This document shows positions 25,695-37,871 of a stretch of 64,000 nucleotides of DNA, one piece after another. The position numbers and the translations under genes were made by a program. The notes beneath the pieces were generated by a model, which ran no database searches, was not told the origin of the DNA, and was given only the letters and a program-made list of their open reading frames with translations. How positions within the stretch are numbered: the first letter of the stretch is position 1; the number at the start of each line of letters is the position of its first letter. The stretch lies in NCBI GenBank assembly GCA_017607445.1, contig JAEVHH010000001.1, forward strand, positions 3,410,001 to 3,474,000. Reading direction: 5' to 3'. The stretch comes from Histoplasma ohiense (lineage: Eukaryota > Ascomycota > Eurotiomycetes > Onygenales > Ajellomycetaceae).

Positions 25695-27193
25695 TTAAGG
25701 TAAGGTACCAGGACAAATCAAATCGTTTGCATATGCACGGTATCGAGAGAGAATATCGGTTTGCTTGAGGTCGCGAACTTGCGACGCAAAGGCGTAGTGA
25801 GCAGCGAGAGCTCCCGTTGCGACGAGTACGGCTATAGAAATAAAGTAAATATAAAAATAAAATAACCTCAATATGGGCAAAAGAAAGAAATAAATAAATA
25901 AAATAAAATAAAAAAGTGACGCGAGGGGCACTCACGTCTACGTAACTGTTTGGGAATTAGCTTCGTCAGCATCCCTTCATCGTCAATGAGCGGAAGATGA
26001 TCGAGGACGTCCCTCCCCCAGATAGCAATGAAATTGATACTGATCCGTTCGAATCCCATATCCCACACACCGCGACGCGCGAAGTCATAAACATCTGTTG
26101 CGTTTTGTTCCAGAGACTCTAGGAAGGAGAAATGTTGTTGCGCTGCAAGGGACCATTTGCCTTGGTTTTCTGCCCAAGGGCTACAGAGCGCATGGTGGAT
26201 AGGCGTACGGTATATAGCAGTTCTATTCTCGTTGTGCACAGGCAGCCATCGATGGTTTGGATACGGTGCATTGCCAACTTCGAGTGGGAACTGGAAGCCG
26301 TCTGGGCCTTCCCAGTATGGAAGTTCTGAGGCGCGCCAAGTTGGTTTTCGAAGGGAAGTAACATCGCTGTTTGTGATGTTAAAAGGCGGCGTCAATTCGG
26401 GAAGGTAGGGTCTTATGGCTCCGGTGCGGTAGTGGTGATAGGGCAAAGGGGCACCGTTGATGACGTTTGCTGAAACAAGGTACGAGTGGTCATTTTCGAG
26501 CTTTAGAGAGACCAACTTGGGTATCGCATTGTCGTCGATGTAAATAATATCATCGTCCATTTTGATATAAAGGGTGTCGGGTTCGGTCACGGTGCTGTCC
26601 CATATTTTCGAGTATCCTTTTTTCTGCGCGTCGATCGAAATTTTTCTGTAAAGGGGAGAAGTGGGCACCAGCTTATCAAGCCAATTTAAATCGCCCTGGT
26701 TTTCCGTGTTGGGAGCCCAAAGCACCTCATCGATCCATCCCCCGTTTGTTACTAGATTGCGCTTGAGGTAACAGTCTAAAATCTCCACTCGATCCGGGCG
26801 TCCATAGAATATCACGGCGACAATCCTGAAGTCCGTAGGCTTGGTGGAGCTCGCTTTGGTAGGCTGAGGTGGGGCAGGCCGGGACGAGAACGCATTAGCA
26901 GAAGGGGTAGCGGGGAAGGAGTGGTTGTTAGCGATATTCCCTTTTCCCAATGGATCCAGAGTTCGATCCACTTGGGGATATGCGAATGGGGAAGGTAGAT
27001 GCTGGAAAGTAGGAGGGTTATAAAATAATACAAAACAAACTGGAAGGAGAATTAAAAACACCAAAATAATACTAAGTTTTAATGAACGTCGGACATATAA
27101 ACAAGCGGCAGTCCAACAGATGGATATCGACAAGAGAACATCACTTATGAAAGAAGAAAAAGGTGTTCGGACATCGTTGTTTTGTTCAAACAT
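25695..27193 (-). CDS. Type II membrane glycosyltransferase-like protein
   Basis: Two exons, 27193-25936 and 25831-25695, give 464 residues. The join is in phase with a GTGAGT donor and reads KQLRRPVLVATGALAAHYAF. A short cytoplasmic N-terminus is followed by one hydrophobic segment at about residues 37-57 (LSIILVFLILLPVCFVLF), then a lumenal stem and a conserved domain beginning FRIVAVIFYGRPDRVEILDC. The acidic motif YIKMDDDIIYIDD matches the metal- and sugar-nucleotide-binding DxD of GT-A glycosyltransferases. The C-terminus LSRYRAYANDLICPG is typical of a conserved filamentous-fungal family that I know only as glycosyltransferase-like. A Golgi location is inferred from topology. Donor, acceptor and linkage are unknown. 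Confidence 0.82.
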
Positions 27194-30100
27194 GAGTCCG
27201 GTTTCGAAAGCAATGGAGAAAGAAACGTCGGCGGGATGAAATTCTTTACCACATTATTATCAACACAAATGTCGACATTGATCATCTGGAGAGCAAGACC
27301 ATCCAAAAAAAGAAAAAGAAAGAAGAAAGAAGAGGGAGAGAGAGCCAGCGAGGAACAAGTTTATGAGGAAAAGTGAAGGCTCACTAATCCAATCTTTTTT
27401 TTTACGAGGCCCACATTCAACGCCTTCAAGATCTCGAGACTTGCCAACTCAATATGGGCGCCCGAGTGGAGCACTGGCATTTTTGCAGCGAGGGAAAGCA
27501 TGAGAAACTGCGCATCTCTTATTGGAGGAGTGATTCCCAATTTGCTCTAAATCCCATATTTGGTTGCGAGCTTGCAGTTCGTCGATACGAAGGTTCCCCT
27601 CACAAGCCGTCCTTGTCTCAGGACTGAGTGCATCCTTCTGGCCCAGAGCTGAAATCGTCCTGTCAGGAGCGTATTCCCTGGCATCCACTTCAAGATAATG
27701 GCGAAGCTCCTAGCGAAGCCCGAGCGAGTTAGAGTTGAGCTGGGTTCAAAATTTCTCGACGGGATTCGCATTGGAAACAAGGGCGTCATGACTTGGCAAA
27801 ACTTAGACGAATCGAAGGGGCAGCGCTTCCCGAAGGCTTGCCGAATGCACTCGGACTTGTTAGCTTTTTCCGAATGGAGTTGAATTTTGCGCCCATTAAA
27901 CAAGCCCCCTGCGCTAGACGGATTTGGGTAACCTGCACCAGACGGGAGATGGCCTCCTGTCTGAGCAGGACTGAGCCACCCTGACTGGGAGAGATTTCTT
28001 CCATCATGACTCATTGAGTGTTTACCCGCTGCACAAATCAACCTCCGGTGCTGATGGAATTTGGAAAGGTTCATTTGTGTTGGCGTCCCTATCGCTCCCA
28101 TAGAAATCCATGTGACCCCACCTATTTAACCTTCCACCTCCATCAATTTGTCGTTTTCTGAGTGATATCTTATTGCCGGGTCTTCAGCCACCCCTGGTCT
28201 TCTCCAGCCTCAGAACCTTGGAGGTGAATGCCGATTTGTGGAGTCTCAATTTGAGATTTGAAAAGGAATGGATGGATTAGTTGAGCTCGACTTTATTCAG
28301 GAACTGTAATCTGTACAGAGGTTGGGATTTAATTAAGCACAGATTTTCAAGGGTCCTGAAACAATCCCTGATTACTCCGTAAGGGTCCAGAAAATCCAAA
28401 TGGCGATCGCGGAACTGCCTCTGTCTTGAATCTTGAATCTTGAGCTTATGGGGCCCCGCTGTCCATGCTTCTAGGGCAAGTGTCCTTCTAGTCATTTCAT
28501 CGTCGAATTCCAACTGCTCACCGAGGGTGTGGTTGACCTCTCCAGAAAAGCAGGATAGCATGGCAACCAAGTCACATTATCTTTATTCCTATGTTGTCTC
28601 CGCCTGAGTAATGGCATTTGTCAATCAGCCTGTTCCAGCGCATTTTCTCATCTTCCATTGTTTCCATTGCTTCCATTGCTTTGGGAAGGTTGATTTAAGG
28701 TGGCTAGCGTAAGATTTTGGTGTCCGACACCCTTGTCGATTCTAATGAGGTCCGCTTATCCACCAAAACAAATGAACAACCACGAGTTATGCGTATGGGT
28801 TCTGGGTGGGAAAGCTATAAGGCAGTCTGGATTGTCCGTGAGCCGTATGGCCAGGAGCTCAATGGATGGAGGCGGACATTTGGGGACCTCTAGTAGATTC
28901 TGATCGTCTGGAAGCCCGGAAGGCCGCATGAAAAGCCGAATGTTGTCCAATCAGCAAATATTTCTGCTTCTATTTGCCTATATGGGGCTAAATACGAACC
29001 TTAGGAACGTGGAGCCATCAAGTGCAGAATTGATGTGTGTTTCGATGTCAGTGTCACGCACCCCTGGGCCATTCCAAGGTTTGCTGTTCAAACTGTTCGT
29101 AACCTGGTAGATCTGAGATCCTGACCTCTACGATTAATATTCATTTAGGTACAGAATACTATCCGCAGAGGACTTTGACGACCTTGATTCTAAGCCATGT
29201 ACTCTAGAGAGGGATCTGTTGAACCGCATCGGCGTCGTGTCATGCTCGCTCGATCCCTGCAGGTGTCCCACAGCTCAAAGCATGCGGCTCAAATGCACTG
29301 GCGGAATGGGGATTTCTATTTTCCAGGATGTATTCATGCCTAGGGAATGATCCTGCACTCATTTTGCCCTCCTATGCTCCGTGCCTTAACTCCAGTCCTT
29401 ACTGAGCGGAGGGCCAATGTCTCCCCAATCAGGCATCTTAACAGCTTGGAGCATTGAAAATTCATATACACAGAGGAGAAAGGCGCTCCATGCATCTAAT
29501 CACAATCATTACTTATTCTATGTCGCTGATGAGTGAAATGGCCGTGATTTTCGTTTTTTCAACCGCAGTATCAACAACCGATATTCTGCGACAAATCTCG
29601 TGCCTTTTTGGCGATTGAGGCTCGCTCCACCGAATTCCGCCACGAAATTGGTATCTGAGAGACCCACATTGCGAGTTCATCGACATCCGAAATTCCCCAT
29701 GCAAGATACAATCAGCTTACCCAGAAATACAGGGATATAAAAGGTGCTCATACAACCTCCCGTACGGTCGATACTCATATTTTCTCATACAAACTGCGCC
29801 CGAAAATGTGGGAGGCAGCTTCCGCAGACCACGGCAGATCGGGTAAACAAATATGACCTGCCCTATGCAGCCACCATCCCTTCCAAAATGGATGGTAAAC
29901 TCATGCGTAGGGAAGCCACCACAGCGACTTTCAGGCCATCGATTGCCGTGTTTGGCAACCCATGAGCCCCGAAGGCAGCTTCCTTCGCTGGCCGTGAGAG
30001 GGCAATATAAAAGCCGGCGTCCCGCCTGCGCATCTTCCACTTCCTTTCTCTCCTCTCCCTCCATCTCTCTGGGTTCTCCTCCTGTTCCCCTTTTTATATC

Positions 30101-30332
30101 ACGTGAACACTCTTGCCCTAATCCGTATACCACCCCCCTTGGCCTTGACCATCTAACCCTTATAGAGATTCATCTCCCACATACACTCCTCTGCTTTTTG
30201 TTTTCATTTTGTGCTTGTCCTTTTGTTGTTGTGTTCTTGTATTTTCATTTCTTTTTCTGTTTTTGTGTTTTATCTTTGCCTTTTGTTGTTCTCCTCTTTC
30301 TTGAATCTTGATGCGCTGGAGTCCTAGTAGCC
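27194..30332. other. Three-kilobase interval without a supported gene
   Basis: Both strands carry medium open frames, the longest a 184-codon minus-strand frame at 28101-27547. None shows a domain, a conserved block or convincing intron signals. Composition shifts to CT-rich after 30020, which looks like the leader of the frame starting at 30333. Confidence 0.45.
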
Positions 30333-31802
30333 ATGAAAGGCTTACATATTCCAGGTATCCCTACTCGGCCAAACAGTCAGGCCGCAAGGAAGCACAATGG
30401 ACCAGTCTTTAAGACCTTCCCCAAGTGCCTAACCTACAGAGAGGTAGGCATACCGCACTCATTCTCGATCTCTGCTGGTTCTTCTGCTTCCTCTTCCTCT
30501 TCCTCTTCCACTTATCCTCGTTGTTGCTCTTGTACCTCTTCTTCTATTGAGTCTGTTCCTCGTCCTGCTGCTGCCGTCCCTCGTTCTTCGACAAGTCGTT
30601 CCACTCGCCCTTCCCCTCGTGTTGTTTCCCGTTCCCATCTTCTATCTGGTGAGGTTTCCCGCCCTTGTGCGCCGATCCCTCCTTCTCGCTTCTCCACTCT
30701 TTCGAATGCTCAGCACCTTTTGTCGCCTCACTCCTCCCGGTCGATTTCGACCACTTTCGCTCACGCTGGCCTCCTTGTTATTCCCCGCACCCGTCCCCGA
30801 GCAGGTGATGGCCCCATGCCCTCTTCTCGATATTCCACTCGTTCTTCCCCTCCTCCCCGCCCTTCTGGTCCTATCCCCTGGTCCCGAGGCCCCCTTCTTT
30901 CAACCCACCAATACCTCCGCCGCTCCGTCGGTTTTCCTCCTTCTAGCCGCTATTCAGCTCCGGTCATTTCTCCTACAGATTCCACTCTCTCAAAACGCCG
31001 GCACATTTATGTTTCCACTCGTTCATCTAGGACGACTTCTAGCAATTCCACTCGTTCTGATTCATTCCCCTCCACTCGTTGTTTTATATCTGCTGCTCTC
31101 AAAGCAGCTATCTCACGCTCTTCACCAGATCCCCAAGCCCCTCCTGTTTCTGTTTCTGTCTCTGCTGCTTCATCTTCCACTGCTTCCACGCGTTCTAGTC
31201 CTCTCCTTTCTTCTCCTCCTATCCCGACTGTTCGCTTTGGCCACCCAGGGAATCGTCTTGCTGCCGCCCTCGAAGTCGCTCGCCGCCGTCAACACGCGCA
31301 GCTGTGTTCTAACAGTTCGAGTGCTTCGACACCTGTTTCTTCTAGCCATGGATCCAAAGATAGAAGTGTCCGAACTCGTGCCTATTCTCGGCAAAACGCT
31401 AAGTCGTCTAGATCAGTCAAGTTCGGAGGTTCCACGGTGCATGAAGTCGATCGATGGATTCAACCAGGGCTACATAGTCAGCGAGATCCCCCGACGGTCG
31501 TCGGCAAATTGGTAGGCTGGTCTGTCACTCCCCTGGAAAAACCGGAGGACGACGAATGCTCTAAGTATACGACTTACTGGGGCGGCCAAGTAAGCCAACT
31601 CACTCACACTCATTCACCCGGAACCCCATGTGGACGCTCTTTCTGCTCCTGGAACGCCCTCGCTGACGTTCGGAGTGACCTTTGCATGGTCGCTCGTCTG
31701 AACCCCCACAATCCTTCCATCTCGGTCCCGGCTGGACTTGTTTTCGAAGAGTTCAACAGAAGAAGAACAAAAATGAGAGAAGGTGGAAAGTTCCATCTTT
31801 GA
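30333..31802 (+). CDS. Ser/Arg-rich hypothetical protein (doubtful)
   Basis: A single 489-codon frame. Residues 40-340 are dominated by Ser, Arg, Thr and Pro and contain many STR/SSR repeats, so this part could be open merely because of CT-rich composition; an overlapping frame (30547-31515) is open for the same reason. The C-terminal 120 residues look more protein-like: RSVKFGGSTVHEVDRWI, then VVGKLVGWSVTPLEKPEDDE and YTTYWGG. That suggests a real conserved tail. A CT-rich leader precedes the start and poly-A follows the stop. A short intron starting at the gtaggc near 30442 cannot be excluded. I do not recognise the family. Confidence 0.45.
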   Translation: MKGLHIPGIPTRPNSQAARKHNGPVFKTFPKCLTYREVGIPHSFSISAGSSASSSSSSSTYPRCCSCTSSSIESVPRPAAAVPRSSTSRSTRPSPRVVSRSHLLSGEVSRPCAPIPPSRFSTLSNAQHLLSPHSSRSISTTFAHAGLLVIPRTRPRAGDGPMPSSRYSTRSSPPPRPSGPIPWSRGPLLSTHQYLRRSVGFPPSSRYSAPVISPTDSTLSKRRHIYVSTRSSRTTSSNSTRSDSFPSTRCFISAALKAAISRSSPDPQAPPVSVSVSAASSSTASTRSSPLLSSPPIPTVRFGHPGNRLAAALEVARRRQHAQLCSNSSSASTPVSSSHGSKDRSVRTRAYSRQNAKSSRSVKFGGSTVHEVDRWIQPGLHSQRDPPTVVGKLVGWSVTPLEKPEDDECSKYTTYWGGQVSQLTHTHSPGTPCGRSFCSWNALADVRSDLCMVARLNPHNPSISVPAGLVFEEFNRRRTKMREGGKFHL

Positions 31803-31840
31803 TTTGACTGCGCTCATCTCTTCCCCAACAAATCTAAACC

Positions 31841-31862
31841 AAAAAAAAAAAAAAAAAAAAAG
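31841..31862 (+). repeat. Poly-A tract
   Basis: Twenty-one consecutive A (to 31861) about 40 bases after the stop of the Ser-rich frame. Confidence 0.9.
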
Positions 31863-32507
31863 TTAAAAGCATCTTGAAGTATCTCGGACGACCAATCCAC
31901 TCCTGCTTTGCCAATCTTTTAGCAATATTAAATAAAGTTGCATTTTCCTCTGTGTTTTTTCCTCGTGTTCTGTTCCTTTTTTTTCTTTGCCTGTTTGTTC
32001 TTTGCCCTGTTGGTTCCATTTTACCTCCCCTTCCACCTTTCTAACACGACTTCCTGGGCGGGCGGGTTGGGGGAAGTCGAGAGGTAGGTCGTTTTGATAT
32101 TGCTGACCGGACAGGATAATTAACGTATACAAATGGTGGTTGTGGCTTGTGCATATCTCGGTATATTACATCAACCCCCTACCTACTTCAAGACTTTTTG
32201 CTAACTTGTATATCTGCAGGTGTAACGCGCCTAGATTGGCAGGATTTCTGTGGTGGCACAGGATTCACGGCGATCACGTAAAATTACCCAGGTCCTTGCA
32301 AAAATGATTGTAGTCTCCTAACGGCTTTGTTCCAATACACTTATTGATTATCGTTTTTCTCGTTCCACCGCCAGCCGACTCGAAGGATATCCGAAATTTG
32401 GCATCAGAGCTCCCATGTTTAGGTATATTGGCCCTCAATATTGTCTGGGTTCTCTCCCACCATTTGATTGCAAAAGCTAAAATGAGCCACAGCTATCATT
32501 GTAGATC

Positions 32508-33500
32508 ATGTTGAACAGGTTTGCCCTTTCCCTTCGTGTTGCTCACTTACTATTTGAGTTATTTTTAGTTGTAGCGACTTTCCGCAAGCAAATATTATTC
32601 TCCCACCACATCAGTTATTTGTCGCATGCTTGCACACTCGATTCGTTTTGCAGATCCACGCCGGATGGCATACTTTGGAATATATGGTGGCAATGTGCCA
32701 GCCCTCCACAAGGTCAGACTTCCGCAGCTCAATTTGTATTTTGATCTTCAAGCTTATAAGGACCAAAGACCGCATACGAATTATACTCTCCAGAGCGACA
32801 TGGTGGCTTCGACAAGCCCTTTGAACGGCCTGCATTCCATCACCTACTAGGTCACAATGTCATACTAACGACTTGTGTCGTACAGAAATTATGGACCAAC
32901 GGGATCATACGCTTTGGAGCGATGTGGTGGCTAATTAAAGCCCTTCGGACTGTCAGTCTTCTGTAACCAATTATTTATGTTACAATTTCATCCTAACCCC
33001 ACATGCTCCATAAATAGCGAACAAACCGATATATAGTGCGTACGCTTTAGAAGTAGGTGGTGGCTAAGGAAAGCCATTCGAAAGGTCAGTCTTCTATCAC
33101 CTACTTTGCCGCCATGCCATCTAACCAAATCTTTCGTAAGGAATACTCGACCAATCGAATTACGCTTTGGAGCGCCATGGTGGTTACGGGAAGCTCGCCA
33201 ATTGGTAGGTCTGTCCACATCAGTCAAGTTGCAAAGTCATCCTAACTGTGCATCCCGTAAAGAATATCGAATCGAGTGAATTATGGAGCGTTGTGGTGGT
33301 TATGGGAAGCTCACCAATCAGTAGGTTCACCCACATGTTAATCAAATAGCAAAATCATCCTAACTATGTCTCTCCTAAAGAATGCCGGACCTATCGAATT
33401 GCGCGCTTTGGAGACTCATTGAGAATACTTTTATTCAGCCACGCAGTTAGTATTCCCTGATATTGAAGTAATAGCCATTTCCTAATATGTTTTTGCAGTT
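32508..33500 (+). repeat. Decayed tandem array of exon/intron-like units
   Basis: Seven diverged units of about 115-130 bp. Each has a core resembling acgctttggagcgnnatggt followed by ggtt/ct and aagc, then in most units a GT(C/A)(A/G)GT-like donor, a catcctaac-like branch point and an AG. Exon-like parts begin at 32654, ~32753, 32886, 33018, 33141, 33263 and 33381; intron-like spacers of 53-66 nt lie between the later ones. In one frame the cores read ERHGGFDKPFER, YALERCGG, YALEVGGG, YALERHGGYGKL and ERCGGYGKL. Stops in units 3 and 4 and unequal exon lengths (58-67) break a continuous frame. I see either a decaying gene made of duplicated exons or an intron-bearing repeat; the family is not recognised. 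Confidence 0.6.
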
Positions 33501-35872
33501 CCTTCAACTACAGGGGTCTACCCGGGTCGGTGGGTGGGAGTAGACCAATTTTGACATTTTTTTCATCTCTCTTTCGATTCATACATGCTGTTCTATTCCG
33601 CTCCCAATATTGTGGTTATCGGCTAGTCGCCCAAGCTTCTGTTTATTTGCCTGCGACTTACCAGACTCGCGAATGTGCAATCTTGCGCTCCTTCACCTGT
33701 TCGTTGTAGTCTGCGACCTTTTGTCAGCAAACGAAGCCTTACTATTAACTAGTTACTAGCCCCAGCTGAATAATCTCGTGAGCTTTATGAGCAGCAAGTT
33801 GTATGTAGTTAATCTCTAGCAAACTATGCGTGGAAAACCGAAACAATACACCTCCATATTACGGAGGCGCGGAACAAAGGTCCTTTACAAACGATATCGG
33901 GGATGTAGTGCCTAAAGCTTGTTCTTGTATAAGCGCAAAAAAGCTGTAATTAGATTCTTCCCCTTTAAAAGGAGATGAGGTATTATCTCTTATTTAATCA
34001 GATATAAAAGTCCCAGAAATCAAATCTGCGGTAGAACAAAAAGAACGTCAACCATCCTAGTTCACTCGTCCCCAGTGAACGAAACCGTCTAAAAATTTGC
34101 TGCGAAAGCCAGTTGTCATTCTCTATGATGCCGTCGATAAATGCCCAGAATTTATATATTTTTTATTTCCACTCAAATTTCTGGTGAGTGCAAGGGCTTT
34201 TGCTCCACACCCCCGTATTTACTGAGAATAAGACACTTGTTGAAAAGTTTCACCTTTTTTTAGTGAATTATTAACCTCATTAGATACATCTTATGTACTG
34301 TACATACATATCTATTGGTCCTAGTATTTCAGCATTCGGTAAGTGGGTAAGCTTTAAAAAGGGCCATAGCATCATGCTTCTCACTTGGCAGAAAAGTACC
34401 ACAACCCAGCTGTTCTTTTACAGAGAATCTACACATAGTACTATTAATATAAATTCACCCTAATGCTTGTGCATTCGCTCATATAAAACTGTGATTTAAA
34501 TTGATTTAGCTGTTGGAAAGGGGCTCCTCCAACTATGGAGAACCGGGAGTTATTCCTTATATATAACTATATAGTTATAGGGTATTCAGTAGGTTGGAAA
34601 TATAATTGACTCTCCACTAATTAATCAATACATGAGAATATTGTATCCACAGCCTTTGCACGGCGAGGGACGATGGTTAGTTGTTAAAGTCATTCAATTT
34701 CATTCTCATTCATCAAGAGATCTCATTGTTTTTCACCCCCCACCTCTGTAGAGCTCTCTGCAGAGTTCAGTTTTCATCTGTGTGATTCTCAGATTCCTTC
34801 TCGAGCGAGAACAGTACGCACAGCTATCTTCAGATTAAATCACAAAGAACAGTCAGCTTGCAATTGCTCACTGATTGAATAGGTGGATCTCACTGCCACC
34901 TGTGAGTGAGATTAAGTAGAAGGGGGGAGGGGAGACAAAGCAGAGCTGCTTACATGCCAAGACAACTACCTGGACGTCCAACAGAAACTACATCTAACTA
35001 CTCCGTATAGTTAACTACGAAGGATTTTTACATACGACTTCATTGGCCTACTCCCCTCTATTGAGTCGCCAAAAGAAAAGGGTATTCCGGCCAAGAAGAT
35101 ATACTGTTGATGGTCCACGTATTTCGGAGGCCAGGAAAATTCAGCACCTCACTGAGGAACTCCAGCGTTCAGCTATATATCCACTACGTGAAAACCCAGG
35201 AGATACATATATTTTCGTCCCGGGTCTATAGTAATGTATGAGAAGTGGTGTCCATTCGGATTCGACCAAAGGAGACCGATGCCTGCCAAGCACCTCGTTG
35301 GCTTCTGAGGTACGAGTCTGGAGGCACTGCTTTGAAAAATGCCGGCAACATTGTGTTCCAATGCCCACCCGGTTGTGTTTTTAACAAGTTGCCGCTTATG
35401 ACACTGATCCGTTTGCTCTCTTCTCATCGTAAAAGTAGTGGACATACTTGGATGGGAAACAAGCTTGATAAAATCCTGGTCAGAAAGCATTCCGCTCCGC
35501 ATGAGTAAACATTCCAACCAGAGCACCACCAACCCCCAAGCTCACTCCAAGATGACGCGAATCCCATGGATTTACCACCCCTTGATTTAGTCCCTGTGCC
35601 AGGTGGATGGATTATCTTCACGCCCTCACCATGATATCTGAGCCCAGTTTCAAATATTCTCCAGATTTCCGAAATGATATAAGCGACATTCTGAGAACGG
35701 CATACACTTAAACACTATCACGAGCCATATCTAGGACGAGGAAACGCAGAAAATGCCCCCTCCCAGCAAGAAACAGAATCATAGAAATTTCCAAGTTAAT
35801 AGCCGTCTATAATTTGTTTTTTTGGTTGCCAGAATGAAAACGATCATCAAAAAGAAAAAGAAATCCCATTTC
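33501..35872. other. AT-rich interval without a supported gene
   Basis: AT-rich DNA with a short palindrome-like tatataactatatagttata near 34560. The open frames at 35040-35620 on both strands show no recognisable domain. It ends at the HIS1 stop codon. Confidence 0.5.
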
Positions 35873-36415
35873 TCATCTGGTCCTCGAGTTAGAAATACTC
35901 AATACCAATATATCCGTCGCACCAACAGCGGTCAGCCTATCCATGACGGTGGCAATGGATTTCTTCTCCACCATAGAGCTCACTGCAACCCAGCCAGCAT
36001 CATCGATGGGGGTTACTGTTGGTGCACGCTTACCAGGAGTAATTTCGCATGCAGCTTGTAACAGGGAGCGCGGAACGTTATATTGGCAAAGGACGTACTT
36101 TTTGGCGGCTAAAAGAAAGAGATATTTGGTCAGGCTTTATTTCATCACGTATGCCAAGTTTAAATGGGAAAGTTAAGGGAAGAGTAAGACTCACTGATGA
36201 CACCACGTATTCTGGATTCGATGAGGTTTACGAGTTCATTCTTTGTGTTCCGGGATTTGACTAGGACGGCGGTACTTTCGACGACTGTGCCGATGGGCTT
36301 CAGGCCTGCAGCTTTCATAGTTTCGCCGGATTCTAACGTGGGGGAATTAACAGGATATATTTAATGAGTGAACAAAAAAAAAAGGCACAACATGAGTGCG
36401 AGAGCAGAAAAGATA

Positions 36416-36451
<36 letters not shown>

Positions 36452-37161
36452 GGAACACACCGACTAAATCCACAATCCCATCTGCAACCCCAAGTGCGCA
36501 TGCAGCTTCTACACTTCCACCAACGTACTTAATCTTCGTGGAGGGCTTCTCCTTCCCCTCTAAAGTCGTAAAATATGATTGTGTCAGACCGGTAAAGCTC
36601 GTGACAACGTTCTTCCCAATCAATTCCTTCGGGTCTGTAATTGATCCCTTCTCGGGGACCTGGATTTGTAATTTACACCCGCCAAATCCCAGATCGAGGA
36701 TCTCCTCCAAACCTGATACCTCACCTGGCAGGAGATTAGAGTCATGTTCGGCCACTTGGTCGCGACCAGTGATTCCTAGATCGACACCACCTTCGCCAAC
36801 AAAGGTGGGTATATCAGCTGCGGGGAGGAAAATTAGGGCGATTGGGAGGTTTTTTACTAGGGCGATGTCGAGGCGGGTTTCGCGGCGGAATTGGATATCA
36901 GAGCCCGCCAAAAGGTCAATGGCAGCTTGTTGGAGGCGCCCCTCTGTTGCGAATTGTCAGCTCTAACTCTCCGGTTCCAGTCTAACTTTTGAAGTAGCCG
37001 AAGTGGTGCAGATGGAGGAGGGGGGATATTATATTATCGAGGTTTGACTTGCTTTTGGGAATCGCGAATAGTAACCGTCCTTCTAGGCTTGCAATTAATT
37101 AGCAAATCTCCAGAACAGAAGTAGACATGAGGCAATGCACTTACTGATTGACAAGATCCAT
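35873..37161 (-). CDS. HIS1: ATP phosphoribosyltransferase
   Basis: Five exons on the minus strand: 37161-37145, 37087-37053, 36943-36461, 36332-36195 and 36108-35873, joining in phase to 302 residues. The enzyme condenses ATP with PRPP in the first step of histidine synthesis in the cytosol, and is normally feedback-inhibited by histidine. The start reads MDLVNHLEGRLLFAIPKKGR; the catalytic domain includes LVKNLPIALIFLPAADIPTF, DLGITGRDQVAE and, in the PRPP-binding region, the stretch ending YVGGSVEAACALGVADGIVD. The C-terminal regulatory domain follows (ITPGKRAPTVTPIDD, then GWVAVSSMV). Exon 1 is only 17 nt. Intron 2 begins GCAAGT, a GC-AG intron; no GT donor keeps the protein intact. Intron 3 contains 29 T on the sense strand. 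It is divergent from RPS28. Confidence 0.98.
36421..36449 (-). repeat. 29-nt homopolymer inside HIS1 intron 3
   Basis: Poly-A on the plus strand, hence poly-T in the HIS1 transcript, forming a long tract close to the 5' splice site of intron 3 (donor at 36460). Confidence 0.95.
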
Positions 37162-37871
37162 GTTGCTTGAGGTGGGTGGGATATCCGGAGAAAGCGCAGG
37201 GCTTAAGCTGAGAAGAGGGGTGTTTCCCCGACGAGGGGAAAAGCCGGGGGATATTTTATTCTAGTGCAGGGACCGAAAATATATCAGATGATGGAAGAGG
37301 AATAAGAGAGACGGCTAATTGGGAACAACGACAGATTTTTAGGAGAATAACGTAAGGCGGCCGTCCGCATGATAATAAATAGCTGGTTTGGAGGAGTTCT
37401 CTTGCTGTTCCAGAAAATATTATTTATCGAGTCATCGCAGTCTTCAGACGAAGTAAATGCAGCCGCTAGAACCACGTGCGCCTGTGCTCGCAGCAAACAC
37501 TTCGCTATACCAGCATCCACTAGGAACTTAACATACTAGCATGTATATACGGAGTACAACACATGAATATGTCTGTATTCTACGGCGTTCTGGCTGCGAT
37601 TCCCAAAACGGAAAATTAGGGCTTTGAGTCCGCTATTCCATATTAATGCTAGTCTCCAATTCCCGCGTAAACCTTCTGTCTGTTAAGGATCCCTTTCGCC
37701 TCGGCAAAAAATGCCTCCCACACAACCAAAATCGATTCAGACCTTCCGCGACAAGTTTCAGCCTCCATCAACCTTTTCGCATCTTCCCTCCTCTGCCTGC
37801 CACTATATTACGTCTCCGTCTACCCCCGAACGGCAGCAGCAGCTACTCATACGCATATCCCACCGCCCATC
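37162..37871. promoter_or_regulatory. Divergent HIS1/RPS28 intergenic promoter region
   Basis: 710 bp between two start codons pointing outwards. No gene is supported inside it. The RPS28 side is C/T-rich from about 37740, as expected for a ribosomal protein leader. A tacggagta word lies near 37548. Confidence 0.5.

Noticed and set aside
27547..28101. 184-codon minus-strand frame
   Set aside because: No domain, no similarity I can recall, and open frames of similar size occur on both strands of the same stretch.
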